Assembly (NCBI RefSeq): GCF_011762045.1
Contig: NZ_JAASQS010000005.1
Coordinates: 186,001 to 250,000 of the forward strand
Reading direction: 5' to 3'
DNA length: 64,000 nucleotides
From: Rhizomicrobium electricum
Lineage (GTDB): Bacteria; Pseudomonadota; Alphaproteobacteria; Micropepsales; Micropepsaceae
Shown: one piece after another, positions 40,078 to 48,508 of the stretch
How the letters are laid out: every line of letters starts with the position of its first letter
How positions within the stretch are numbered: position 1 is the stretch's first letter
Notes under the pieces: model-generated
Told to the model about the DNA's origin: nothing
The model's database searches: none
The model's input: the letters and a program-made list of their open reading frames with translations, nothing else
Position numbers and translations under genes: made by a program

Positions 40078-40953
40078 TTAACGACGCGAAATCGCCCCCA
40101 AACGCTCCCCGACAGCGGCCGGACGGCGCTCGGCCCGGCGGCGGCAGCCCTCGGCAAACAGGCCCGGCGTGATGCCGTGGACGGCCTTGAATTGCCGGAT
40201 CAAGTGGCTCTGGTCGGCAAAGCCGGCGGCCGACGCGACCTCCGCCGCCGGAACGCCATCGGCCAGCAAGGCACGCGCGGCATGAACCCGGCACTGCACG
40301 ACATAGCTATGTGCCGTCACTCCGACTGCGGCCTGAAAGGAGCGCATGAAATGATACGGGCTGTAGCCCGCCGCCGCCGCAAGTTCGGCGACGCTTAGCT
40401 CGGGGTCGGAGAAGCGCGCCTTGACGCACTCGATCGCACGGCGGATGGCGCGGCTATCCGACCGCGGATGGCTCGACGGCAAGGCACCACTCGCCAGCAC
40501 CAATCCCATTGCCTCGGCGAAGGCTTGCTGGCGCGCCAGCGGATTGTCCGCGTTCGCTTCGATGGCGCGATGCAAGGTCATCAGCCGGCGGACGTATTCG
40601 CCATCGCCGCCCGCCGTCGGCTGCGGTCCGCGCGGCGGCGGACCGGCCGGAAGCCGCGACGCCATGTCGGCCAGCGTGTCGAGATCGGGATAGAACACCC
40701 GCCACGACCATCCATCCGGCGTCTCGCCCGCGAACGCCTCGCCTGCCCCCACCAGCACCATCTGCCCGGCTCCGGCAACCGCCTCGGATCGTCCGACGCG
40801 ATAGCGCAGCATTCCGCTCGTCACGACTGCAATCGTCACCTCGTTGCGGATCAGCGGGCCGAAGCGACGACCATTGCCACTCTGCAACTCCGTCCCGTTG
40901 CGCCCGAGGACGGGGTCTCGCCACAACCGGATGTCGAGTTCGCTGACGGCCAT
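40078..40953 (-). CDS. AraC-family transcriptional regulator
   Basis: 291 residues. The N-terminal AraC-type sensor domain (about 10-100, cupin-like: TIAVVTSGMLRYRVGRSEAV) is followed by two helix-turn-helix motifs in the C-terminal 100 residues (LSVAELAAAAGYSPYHFMRSF and AEVASAAGFADQSHLIRQFK, then GITPG). The ligand and targets are unknown. An IS30-family element ends only 23 bases from its start codon and separates it from whatever was upstream; DUF5916 is the nearest gene beyond the element. Confidence 0.9.
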   Translation of the reverse strand: MAVSELDIRLWRDPVLGRNGTELQSGNGRRFGPLIRNEVTIAVVTSGMLRYRVGRSEAVAGAGQMVLVGAGEAFAGETPDGWSWRVFYPDLDTLADMASRLPAGPPPRGPQPTAGGDGEYVRRLMTLHRAIEANADNPLARQQAFAEAMGLVLASGALPSSHPRSDSRAIRRAIECVKARFSDPELSVAELAAAAGYSPYHFMRSFQAAVGVTAHSYVVQCRVHAARALLADGVPAAEVASAAGFADQSHLIRQFKAVHGITPGLFAEGCRRRAERRPAAVGERLGAISRR

Positions 40954-40976
40954 ATCGCAACAGGTCCATTTTCCAG

Positions 40977-42200
40977 GGCGGGTTCAACGGATCACTGCAA
41001 CACCGAGTTCAGTCTATCGGCGGGGCATTCGAAGCCCAAGGTCTTTCTCGGGCGCTGGTTGAGCCGCAGCGCGATCCTGTTGAGATGGGCTTGGGAGAAC
41101 TGGGCAAGGTCCGTTCCTCTCGGGAAGTACTGCCGTAACAGGCCATTGGTGTTCTCGTTGCTGCCTCGCTGCCAGGGACTACGCGGGTCACAGAAGTAAA
41201 CCTGCACATCGGTCGCCACCGTGAAGGCTTTGTGAGCCGCCATTTCATGGCCGCGATCCCATGTGAGCGAACGTCGTAGTTCCGCTGGCAGCCTGCCGAT
41301 GTGTTTGGTGAGCGCGGCAACCACGCTCGCCGTATCGCTGCCGGGCACCTTCAGGAGCATCGCAAAGCGCGAGGCGCGTTCAACCAGCGTCACGATGTAG
41401 GAGTGGTTCGAGCCGCAAAGCAGGTCGCCTTCCCAGTGGCCCGGGACAGCGCGATCTTCTGCCTCCGCAGGGCGCTCACGGATCGAGACCGTATCAACGA
41501 TCTGCCCCACGCCACTCCAGGTAACACCGCCTTTTGCTTGGCGCAGTTGCCGTTTGGTGCGCAGATGCGCCATCAGCTCCTTTTTCAAGACACCGCGCGT
41601 CTGGACGAAGAGGCTGCGATAGATCGTTTCGTGCGAGAGCTGCATGGCCGGATCGGTTGGGAACTGCCGCTTCAGCCAGCCGGCAATCTGCTCCGGTGAC
41701 CATTGCTGCGCCAGTTTCTGGGCTACGCGCCATCGTAACGGTGCATGGCGGGCCAAGCGACAAGCTTTGGGGCGCAATGCTTGATCCCAGGCTCGCCGGT
41801 CAGCTTGGTTTGCCCGATACCTCGGGCCGCCGCCGTTGCGCCTGATCTCCCGGCTGATGGTCGAAGGCGCTCGCCCCAGGCTGCACGCGATCTGGCGGAT
41901 CGACAGGCCTGCTGCCAGTCCGCGCGAGATTTCTTCGCGTTCGTCGAGCCTTAGCGCCTGTTGGCGACGACGACGCGGCGCCGGGACAATGCCGCCATTC
42001 AGCGCCAAAATCCGATAGACCCCACTCTTGTTCCGCCGTCCCAGCGTTCTCGCTATCGAGGAGATACACTGGCCGCTCTTCCAGCGCTCCCAAAGCTCCG
42101 CCTTCTGCTGCGGTGTAAACCAAATCCGCGATACCCGTTCCATGAGCGCCTCCCGATCTTGCCAGATTAGAAGGTGTTGCGCTCACCCGTTGAACCCGCC
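40977..42200 (-). mobile_element. Complete IS30-family insertion sequence
   Basis: 1224 bp with imperfect terminal inverted repeats of 28 bp: left 40977-41004 and right 42173-42200, both reading GGCGGGTTCAACGG at the outer edge and GCAACACC at the inner edge. The flanking dinucleotide AG is present on both sides (40975-40976 and 42201-42202), a 2-bp target duplication as reported for this family. It contains one intact transposase gene. The intactness suggests recent insertion. Confidence 0.92.
40992..42143 (-). CDS. IS30-family transposase
   Basis: 383 residues. Two N-terminal helix-turn-helix regions (WKSGQCISSIARTLGRRNKS; LAAGLSIRQIACSLGRAPST, then ISREIRRNGG) bind the ends. The DDE catalytic core shows GHWEGDLLCG (first Asp), LTWDRGHEMAAH (second Asp) and the family's ENTNGLLRQYFPRGTDL with the catalytic glutamate. 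The frame is intact from ATG to stop, and its stop lies inside the left terminal repeat. Confidence 0.95.
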   Translation of the reverse strand: MERVSRIWFTPQQKAELWERWKSGQCISSIARTLGRRNKSGVYRILALNGGIVPAPRRRRQQALRLDEREEISRGLAAGLSIRQIACSLGRAPSTISREIRRNGGGPRYRANQADRRAWDQALRPKACRLARHAPLRWRVAQKLAQQWSPEQIAGWLKRQFPTDPAMQLSHETIYRSLFVQTRGVLKKELMAHLRTKRQLRQAKGGVTWSGVGQIVDTVSIRERPAEAEDRAVPGHWEGDLLCGSNHSYIVTLVERASRFAMLLKVPGSDTASVVAALTKHIGRLPAELRRSLTWDRGHEMAAHKAFTVATDVQVYFCDPRSPWQRGSNENTNGLLRQYFPRGTDLAQFSQAHLNRIALRLNQRPRKTLGFECPADRLNSVLQ

Positions 42201-42357
42201 AGCAGAAATGTCCAATCACGATCCGGCGGGCGTTGCCAAGCTGCAAGCAACGGTGAGGCAAAGAACGTTCACACGCGAATGTGACCCCAAGACGGCTTGT
42301 AGCAAAACCATTCCTCTCATTCTCTCGCGCGTCGGGCGGAAGCGGATTCTCAGTACA

Positions 42358-44538
42358 ATGATTTCTCCGAAACGGTGCATTTTCGTGTGTGCCACCGTTA
42401 TGGCAACGGCGGGCGCAGCGTCGGCACAAACGCCGCGCGATTTCGGCACCTGGCGTCCATCCGCAGCGGCGACGCGCATCGCGACCAACGAGGCCCCCGC
42501 CATCGACGGGGATGTTTCCGACAAGGTGTGGGCCAAGGCTCCGGCCATCAGCGAATTCTACCAGCTCGAGCCGAGCGAAGGCGCCCCCGCCGACGAACGC
42601 ACCGTCGTGCGCGTGCTGTACGACGAGAACAATCTGTATTTCGCGATCGAAGCCGACGATCCCTCGCCGGTCACCGCCCGCATCAAACAGCGCGACGGCG
42701 GCATCGACGTCGACGATATCATCCGCATCTATCTCGACCCCGACATGTCGCGCCGCAATGGCTACATGTTCGAGGTCAATCCGCTGGGCGCGCGCCGCGA
42801 AGGCCTGATCCAGAACAATGCCGACGTGATCTACCAGTGGAATACGCTGTGGAACGCCAAGGCGCGCATCACACCCAAGGGATGGACCGCGGAAGTGATC
42901 ATTCCGTTCCGCAGTATTTCCTACGGCCATAATGCCGATTGGGGCTTCGACCTGTTCCGGCTGGTGCGCAAGAAGAACGAGCGCATCCGCTGGTCGTCCA
43001 TCAACAAGGCCATCGTTTCGCAGGACATCAGCCGCTCGGGCACGCTGGCCGGCATCGACGGCGTGCAGGACGGGCTCGGCATCGACGTCCAGGCGTTCGG
43101 GCTGGCGCGCTACCGCAAAACCTGGGACACACCCGGCAAGGACACCGGCGTTTCGTTCCGGCCGTCGGGAAACCTCTTCTACAAGATCACGCCGTCGCTG
43201 ACGGGAACGCTGACCTACAACACCGATTTTTCCGACGCCCCGCTCGATACCCGCAAGGTGAACATCGGGCGATTTTCTCTGTTCTATCCCGAGCGGCGCG
43301 ATTTCTTCCTGCAGGATGCGGCGGCGTTCGAGTTCGGCGGCGCGCCCCTGAACGTCAACAACGATCCCAACGCCGCACCGTTCTTCTCGCGCCGCATCGG
43401 CATCGTGAACGGCCAGCCGGTGAACATCCTCGGTGGCGCCAAGCTCTCCGGCGATGTCGACGGCTACGGCATCGGCGCCCTCAGCGTGATGACGGCGGGC
43501 GGCGAAGGCGTGGGCGAACAGATGCTGTCGGTGGCCCGCGTGACGGCGCCGGTGCTGGACGAATCCAAGGTCGGCTTCGTCTTTACCAACGGCGATCCCA
43601 CCGGCCGCTCCGACAACACAGTCGGGGGACTGGATTTCCAATACCGCAAATCGAATTTTCTCGGCGACAAGCAGATCCGCGGCGACTTCTATTACCAGCA
43701 CAGTTCGTCATCGACCTCGGGCGACGGCGACGCGTTCGGGGGCCAGATCGAATTGCCGAACGAGCCGTGGGCGACGTATTTCCGCTTCAAGCAGGTCGGC
43801 AGTAATTTCGACCCGGCGCTCGGCTTCGTATCGCGTCCGGGCATCCGCGAATACCAGACGCGGGTCGCCTACAAGGAGCGGCTGAGCGGCTCTGCACTGC
43901 GCTGGTGGGAATTCGGGCTGTGGGCCGATACGGTCACCGACCTCCACGACAAATGGCAAAGCGGCACGCCGCTCAATCCGTTCTTCAGCTTCTATCTCAA
44001 TTCCGGCGACAACGGCTGGGCGGAGATGTGGGAAGAACACGAAATCACGCCGGAATTCACCCTGCCCCACGACATCGTGGTGCCGGCGGGCGAATACACC
44101 TTCACGACCTGGCACGCCCACTTCGAATCCGCGCCGGCGCGGCTGATTTCGACCGTCGCCGACGTCCAGTACGGCAAATACTACGGCGGCAAGCTGTTGC
44201 AGACCGACATGACGGTGAACGTCAATCCCAACGAAACGGTGTCGCTGGGCCTGCGCCACGTGCTGCAGGAGATGAAGATGCCGAACGGCAACGTCACCAT
44301 CCAGGTCGGATCCGTCGACGCCAGCTTCAACTTCACGCCCGACATGTACGTGCGCGGCCAGCTGCAATACGACAACATCTCGAAGGCGGTCGGGCTGTCG
44401 GTGCGTTACCGCTGGGAGTTCGCTCCGGGTACGGAGTTTCTTGTCGTCGCCGGAGACGACGCAACCCTCGACGGGCATCACTACCAGAGCCACGTCTCGC
44501 AGCTCTCGCTGCGGCTGGGCAAGACGTTCCGGCTGTAG
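42358..44538 (+). CDS. DUF5916 family protein with N-terminal carbohydrate-binding-like domain
   Basis: 726 residues from the ATG at 42358, chosen because it gives a clean signal peptide (VMATAGAASAQT); the frame extends 330 bases upstream through IS30 without meaning. Residues about 40-200 form a CBM9-like domain (PAIDGDVSDKVWAKAP, LYFAIEADDPSPV, RRNGYMFEVNPLGARREG). The rest is the DUF5916 region with many amphipathic strands typical of an outer-membrane barrel (FSLFYPERRDFFLQD; LSLRLGKTFRL at the C-terminus). Cell-envelope location is likely; function unknown. Upstream 42201-42357 shows no gene. Confidence 0.85.
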   Translation: MISPKRCIFVCATVMATAGAASAQTPRDFGTWRPSAAATRIATNEAPAIDGDVSDKVWAKAPAISEFYQLEPSEGAPADERTVVRVLYDENNLYFAIEADDPSPVTARIKQRDGGIDVDDIIRIYLDPDMSRRNGYMFEVNPLGARREGLIQNNADVIYQWNTLWNAKARITPKGWTAEVIIPFRSISYGHNADWGFDLFRLVRKKNERIRWSSINKAIVSQDISRSGTLAGIDGVQDGLGIDVQAFGLARYRKTWDTPGKDTGVSFRPSGNLFYKITPSLTGTLTYNTDFSDAPLDTRKVNIGRFSLFYPERRDFFLQDAAAFEFGGAPLNVNNDPNAAPFFSRRIGIVNGQPVNILGGAKLSGDVDGYGIGALSVMTAGGEGVGEQMLSVARVTAPVLDESKVGFVFTNGDPTGRSDNTVGGLDFQYRKSNFLGDKQIRGDFYYQHSSSSTSGDGDAFGGQIELPNEPWATYFRFKQVGSNFDPALGFVSRPGIREYQTRVAYKERLSGSALRWWEFGLWADTVTDLHDKWQSGTPLNPFFSFYLNSGDNGWAEMWEEHEITPEFTLPHDIVVPAGEYTFTTWHAHFESAPARLISTVADVQYGKYYGGKLLQTDMTVNVNPNETVSLGLRHVLQEMKMPNGNVTIQVGSVDASFNFTPDMYVRGQLQYDNISKAVGLSVRYRWEFAPGTEFLVVAGDDATLDGHHYQSHVSQLSLRLGKTFRL

Positions 44539-44565
44539 GGCAGCCCCCAGCCGGAACCGATGCGA

Positions 44566-45018
44566 TCAGGCAGCCAATCCGGCCGACAGGCTGGATGTGG
44601 TGAGCAGCGTGACCATTCTTCCGTCGAGGATTGCGATTCCTTCGATGCCGGAATCGTCGCCCGTGTCCATCACGTCCGGCGGCGGCTGCACGTCGGAGGA
44701 CGCCAGGGTGATGATGTCCGAAACGGCATCCACCAGCATGCCGGTGGTGCGGGCGCCGTCATGCACGACGATGATGACATGCTTGGCGGTAGCCTCGGTC
44801 ATGCCCAGGCCGAGCCGGGCGCGCAAATCGACCACGGGCAAAACGTTGCCGCGCAGATTGATCACGCCGCGCACGTAATGGGGAACATGCGGCAGCGGCG
44901 TCGTATCGGTCCAGCCGCGGATTTCGCGGATCGCCATGATGTCGGACGCGTATTCCTGCCCGTTGGCCATGAAGGTGATGTACTGACGGGTTTGTCCGCT
45001 TTTTTCGCTATCGCTCAT
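44566..45018 (-). CDS. cheW: CheW chemotaxis coupling protein
   Basis: 150 residues from the ATG at 45018 with AGGAAG upstream. A single CheW domain: RQYITFMANGQEYASDIMAI, VPHYVRGVINLRGNVLPVVDLR, and a C-terminal half with TGMLVDAVSDIITL and EGIAILDGRMVTLL. It bridges receptors to CheA. It is 57 bases downstream of a chemoreceptor on the same strand, so the two form a receptor-adaptor unit. No cheA, cheY or cheR is in the window. Confidence 0.94.
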   Translation of the reverse strand: MSDSEKSGQTRQYITFMANGQEYASDIMAIREIRGWTDTTPLPHVPHYVRGVINLRGNVLPVVDLRARLGLGMTEATAKHVIIVVHDGARTTGMLVDAVSDIITLASSDVQPPPDVMDTGDDSGIEGIAILDGRMVTLLTTSSLSAGLAA

Positions 45019-45075
45019 CGGTCTTCCTGTTAGGGTCGAACTAAGATGGGCGGATTTTCGGCCGCCCACGCCCCT

Positions 45076-46572
45076 TTAGAATTCAGTCCAATCGCTCGAC
45101 GGTTCCGCCGCCGGCGCAGCAGCGACCGCCGCCGCGGCAGCAGCCCGACGGGGTGCGGCCACAGGTTTGGCGATCCTCGCAGAAGTCCTCGCCGCGGCAG
45201 GACGCGGCGCTCTCACCGCCAACGTTTCGGCACCGACCGCAAAGAAGGACATCAATTCGGCAAGCCGTGTGGCCTCGTTCGCCAGATTGCGCGACGCCGC
45301 CGTCGACTCTTCCACCATCGCGGCGTTCTGCTGAGTCACCTGGTCCATCTGGGCCACGGCCGCGTTCACCTGCTCGATACCGGTGGATTGCTGCTCGGCA
45401 GCCTGTGCCATTTCGCTGACCAGCGTGTTGATCTGCATGACCTGATCGACAATGCGCCTCAAGGCTTGGCCGGACTCGCCGACGAACTTGACGCCCTCGC
45501 CGACCTGATCGCTCGAGGTCTTGATCAGCGTCTTGATTTCCTTGGCCGCCTCGCTGGAACGCTGTGCCAGCGCGCGCACTTCGGAGGCCACGACCGCAAA
45601 GCCCTTGCCGGCATCGCCGGCGCGTGCCGCTTCGACGCCCGCATTGAGGGCGAGCAGATTGGTCTGGAATGCAATTTCGTCGATCACGCCGATGATGTCG
45701 GTGATCTTCTTCGAGGACTGCGAAATCGCGTCCATGGCGTTGACCGCGGTCTCGACCACGTGGCCGCCGGTCTCGGCAACCTGCTTGGCGGTGGTCACGC
45801 TCTGCGACGCTTCGCGGGCGTTGGCGGCGGTCTTCTTGACGGTCGCAGTGATCTCTTCCAGCGCAGCGGCGGTCTCTTCGAGAGACGCGGCCTGCTGTTC
45901 GGTGCGGCGCGACAGGTCGTCGGCAGCCTGGGAAATTTCCGACGAACCGGACGTAATCAGACCCGTCGTCGACTGGACGTTGTGTACCGTCTCCTGCAAA
46001 CGCTCCATCGCCGCGTTGAAGTCGGTCTTCAGCTTGGCGAACTTGCCCGTCAGATCGGCCGTCACGCGATAGGTGAGATCACCCTTGGCGAGATGATCGA
46101 GACCTTCGCCGATACCCTTGATCGTGGCTTCGGTCTGTTCGGCTTCGATGAAGTGATGCACCACCACGGCGACATCGGTGAAAACCGAGCGCATCAGGCT
46201 GTTCACCAGTTCCCGGCGGCGGGGATCGACCAGGGGGGCGTGATCCAGCAGCGAATTGACCAGACCGGCGGCCCAGTTCGGGTAGACGTTGGCCAAGTAG
46301 TTGGTCAAATCGGTCCTGCCGCTGATCTCCTTGATGATCTCGGCCTGAACCTTGAAATAGTTCGGCGACAGGTCGCCCGTGGCGACGTGCCGGAACTTCA
46401 CCCGCTCGATCGCCAGAACATCCGGAGGCATGACCGTCAGGCTTGAATCCGCGGCCCGATAGGCATCCAGCAACGCCTTGTCGACGCCGCTGCCTACGCG
46501 CTTATGGACGATTTCACCGACAGCACGCCGATCCTGTGACCATGGAGGGAGTTTTTCTTCCAGGATGCTCAT
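45076..46572 (-). CDS. Soluble methyl-accepting chemotaxis protein with C-terminal docking pentapeptide
   Basis: 498 residues with no membrane span. The N-terminal region (about 1-150; [40 protein letters not shown]) is helical and has the general look of a protoglobin-type cytoplasmic sensor, but a haem-binding histidine cannot be assigned. A HAMP-like segment ([14 protein letters not shown]) and the signalling hairpin with the invariant [20 protein letters not shown] tip follow. A 40-residue Ala/Pro/Arg linker ends in DWTEF, which fits the xWxxF motif that docks CheR/CheB. It is paired with cheW downstream. Confidence 0.92.
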   Translation of the reverse strand: MSILEEKLPPWSQDRRAVGEIVHKRVGSGVDKALLDAYRAADSSLTVMPPDVLAIERVKFRHVATGDLSPNYFKVQAEIIKEISGRTDLTNYLANVYPNWAAGLVNSLLDHAPLVDPRRRELVNSLMRSVFTDVAVVVHHFIEAEQTEATIKGIGEGLDHLAKGDLTYRVTADLTGKFAKLKTDFNAAMERLQETVHNVQSTTGLITSGSSEISQAADDLSRRTEQQAASLEETAAALEEITATVKKTAANAREASQSVTTAKQVAETGGHVVETAVNAMDAISQSSKKITDIIGVIDEIAFQTNLLALNAGVEAARAGDAGKGFAVVASEVRALAQRSSEAAKEIKTLIKTSSDQVGEGVKFVGESGQALRRIVDQVMQINTLVSEMAQAAEQQSTGIEQVNAAVAQMDQVTQQNAAMVEESTAASRNLANEATRLAELMSFFAVGAETLAVRAPRPAAARTSARIAKPVAAPRRAAAAAAVAAAPAAEPSSDWTEF

Positions 46573-46819
46573 CAGATCATTCCCTTCTCAATGATGCGTA
46601 ATGGCCGCGAACACGTCTTTGCGGCCTGACATCAGCCCCGATGCTTTTTCCGCCAGCCTTGGCCAGAAGCACTCGGGGGAAGAGTGCCGGGAAAATGTCT
46701 ACAAGCGGTAAGCAAGTCTTGCCCTTCGAGCGACAACTTGATCGAAGCGCATAAGGGATTGTACCGATCGGGCCCCGTCCAGGCCGCCGGCGATGGCTTA
46801 AACCGGGCAAAAATGCCCT

Positions 46820-47079
46820 CTAAACCGACTCCACAGTACGCCGGGATGACGCGCAGGACGTCTTTCAGGGCGGAGGTAACCTGATGGCGCTTGGGCAGGG
46901 CAATCTCGACCTCCTCCCCTGGGCCGCCGGGGACCACCAGCGTGACGACACCCTTGCCGGGATTCTTCAGCGCTCCGGCAATGCCCGGAATGGCGGCCAC
47001 GTCGCCGACATGCAGACGCAAACCTTCGCCGGTGTGCATCGCCTCGGTCTCCAGGTCCTTGCCCCAGATGGCGCGCAGA
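46820..47079 (-). pseudogene. Partial duplicate of the dnaE 3' end (copy A)
   Basis: 260 bases nearly identical (about nine substitutions and two indels) to the last 265 bases of dnaE at 48244-48508, in the same orientation. It starts exactly at the TAG stop triplet and stops being similar just after GCGCGCAG. A 5-bp deletion near the stop and a missing G shift the frame, so the encoded tail VLEVESV is lost; this is a decaying copy. Past its stop a GGGCA/TGCCC hairpin (46805-46818) remains. The rest of 46573-46819 is non-coding leader of the chemoreceptor gene. Confidence 0.88.
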
Positions 47080-47202
47080 TTCCGCCGTTAGCCCTCGCGG
47101 AGGGGCCGAGCGGCATAGCTGCAGTGGAATGTGATCAGGTGGGCGGCGAGCGACTATACGTCATAGAGATGCGCATTGTCTGTCCAGCTACGATTTGGCG
47201 CA

Positions 47203-47973
47203 ATGAATCTCGGATTTGAAGAAGAACAGGCGCCCTATAAGGGGCCAACACAGAAGGCACGATTTTGGACAGAGGCTTGGGTCCACAGCCAAGTCTATTG
47301 TCCGAACTGTGGGCGCCAGTCGATCACAAAATACGAAAACAACAGACCAGTCGCTGATTTCCATTGCTCGCATTGTCGCGAGGAATACGAGCTCAAAGGT
47401 CAAAAATCCAAATTCGGCGCAAAAATCGTTGATGGCGCGTTCAGCACAATGTGCAAACGACTGTCCGCAAGCGACAATCCTAATTTAATGTTGATGAACT
47501 ACGACCTGAAGCGGTTGCGCGTGTCTAACTTCTTTGTGGTTCCAAAGCAGTTTTTCATTCCGGAGATAATCGAGAAGCGAAAACCGCTTGCGCAAACAGC
47601 CAGACGTGCGGGTTGGGTTGGATGCAATATCCTGCTTAGCCGCATCCCAGAAATGGGTAAGGTGTTTCTCGTAAGGTCGGGAACACCAGTACCGCAAGAC
47701 AAGGTACTAGAACAATGGCAACGCACACTGTTTCTTCGGAATGAGGCAGCGGAGGCGCGCGGATGGCTTATCGAAGTAATGAAATGTGTCGAAGCGATTG
47801 GGCGCACTCAATTCAATCTCGACGATGTCTACGCGTATGAAAAGCAGCTAAGTCAAATCTACCCGGACAATCATAACGTCCGACCGAAAATCCGCCAGCA
47901 GCTTCAGGTTCTTCGTGACAACGGATATCTGGAATTTGCCTCGCGCGGTCACTACCGCCTCATCATCCGGTAG
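47203..47973 (+). CDS. DpnI-family methyl-directed type II (IIM) restriction endonuclease
   Basis: 256 residues; DpnI has 254. The ATG at 47203 aligns with the DpnI start (MNLGF against MELHF); an upstream TTG at 47176 is rejected. The PD-(D/E)XK core is intact: RPVADFHC with D52, then YELK with E63 and K65, matching DpnI D53, E64 and K66. Zinc cysteines are at 33, 36, 55 and 58. KPLAQTARRAGWVGCNI and the C-terminal winged helix (RPKIRQQLQVLRDNGYLEF) are also DpnI-like. The family cleaves GATC carrying N6-methyladenine. It has no methylase partner, and is AT-richer than all neighbours, consistent with transfer. Confidence 0.93.
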   Translation: MNLGFEEEQAPYKGPTQKARFWTEAWVHSQVYCPNCGRQSITKYENNRPVADFHCSHCREEYELKGQKSKFGAKIVDGAFSTMCKRLSASDNPNLMLMNYDLKRLRVSNFFVVPKQFFIPEIIEKRKPLAQTARRAGWVGCNILLSRIPEMGKVFLVRSGTPVPQDKVLEQWQRTLFLRNEAAEARGWLIEVMKCVEAIGRTQFNLDDVYAYEKQLSQIYPDNHNVRPKIRQQLQVLRDNGYLEFASRGHYRLIIR

Positions 47974-48138
47974 TTTTTCCTCCTCGCTAAACTCAGCCCC
48001 AGAACCAGCGTCTACAGTTCGGTGAGGCGATATGTGACGACATCCGCAGTGCGGGCAGTCATCGTCACACATACAATCCCATTCGTCCAACCAATGCTTC
48101 TTGCATTGCGGACAGCGATAATAGTTGACGAACTGCAT
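47848..48138 (-). CDS. Small zinc-ribbon-like protein, tail antisense to the DpnI homologue
   Basis: 96 residues from the ATG at 48138, chosen because GGAGGGAG lies five bases upstream; a longer frame to 48228 is rejected. The N-terminal MQFVNYYRCPQCKKHWLDEW and following CMCDDDCPHCGCRHISPH hold about seven cysteines in paired CxxC/CxC patterns, a compact zinc-binding fold seen in short bacterial hypotheticals. The C-terminal 40 or so residues are read antisense through the last 126 bases of the DpnI-like gene and may be an acquired extension. It lies within the island. Confidence 0.6.
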   Translation of the reverse strand: MQFVNYYRCPQCKKHWLDEWDCMCDDDCPHCGCRHISPHRTVDAGSGAEFSEEEKLPDDEAVVTARGKFQISVVTKNLKLLADFRSDVMIVRVDLT

Positions 48139-48243
48139 GTGTCTCCCTCCGTGACACGCAAAGACTACCGCTGCACCTCTCGGCAAGTTTGCCGGGCGCG
48201 ACGAATATCCTGTGTCAAAGGATCCCAATGAAGTCGTGGGGGG

Positions 48244-48508
48244 CTAAACCGACTCCACTTCCAGCACGCCGGGGATGACGCGCAGGACGTCTTTCAGGGC
48301 GGAGGTGACCTGATGGCGCTTGGGCAGGGCAATCTCGACCTCCTCCCCTGGGCCGCCGGGGACCACCAGCGTGACGACGCCCTTGCCGGGATTCTTCAGC
48401 GCTCCGGCAATGCCCGGAATGGCGGCCACATCGCCGACATGCAGACGCAAGCCTTCGCCGGCGTGCATCGCCTCGGTCTCCAGGTCCTTGACCCAGGTGG
48501 CGCGCAGT
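48244..48508 (-). repeat. Direct repeat, dnaE 3' end (copy B)
   Basis: The functional end of dnaE, repeated at 46820-47079. The two copies flank the 1.16-kb DpnI segment (47080-48243). Similarity begins at the stop codon in both and the sequences diverge completely beyond it. Confidence 0.88.

Noticed and set aside
42028..42357. Extension of the DUF5916 frame upstream
   Set aside because: It runs back through the IS30 terminal repeat; the ATG at 42358 gives a proper signal peptide.
46632..47039. 135-codon ORF starting with dnaE-like sequence
   Set aside because: Its first half is the frameshifted dnaE duplicate and its second half is non-coding leader of the chemoreceptor gene; it is not a gene.
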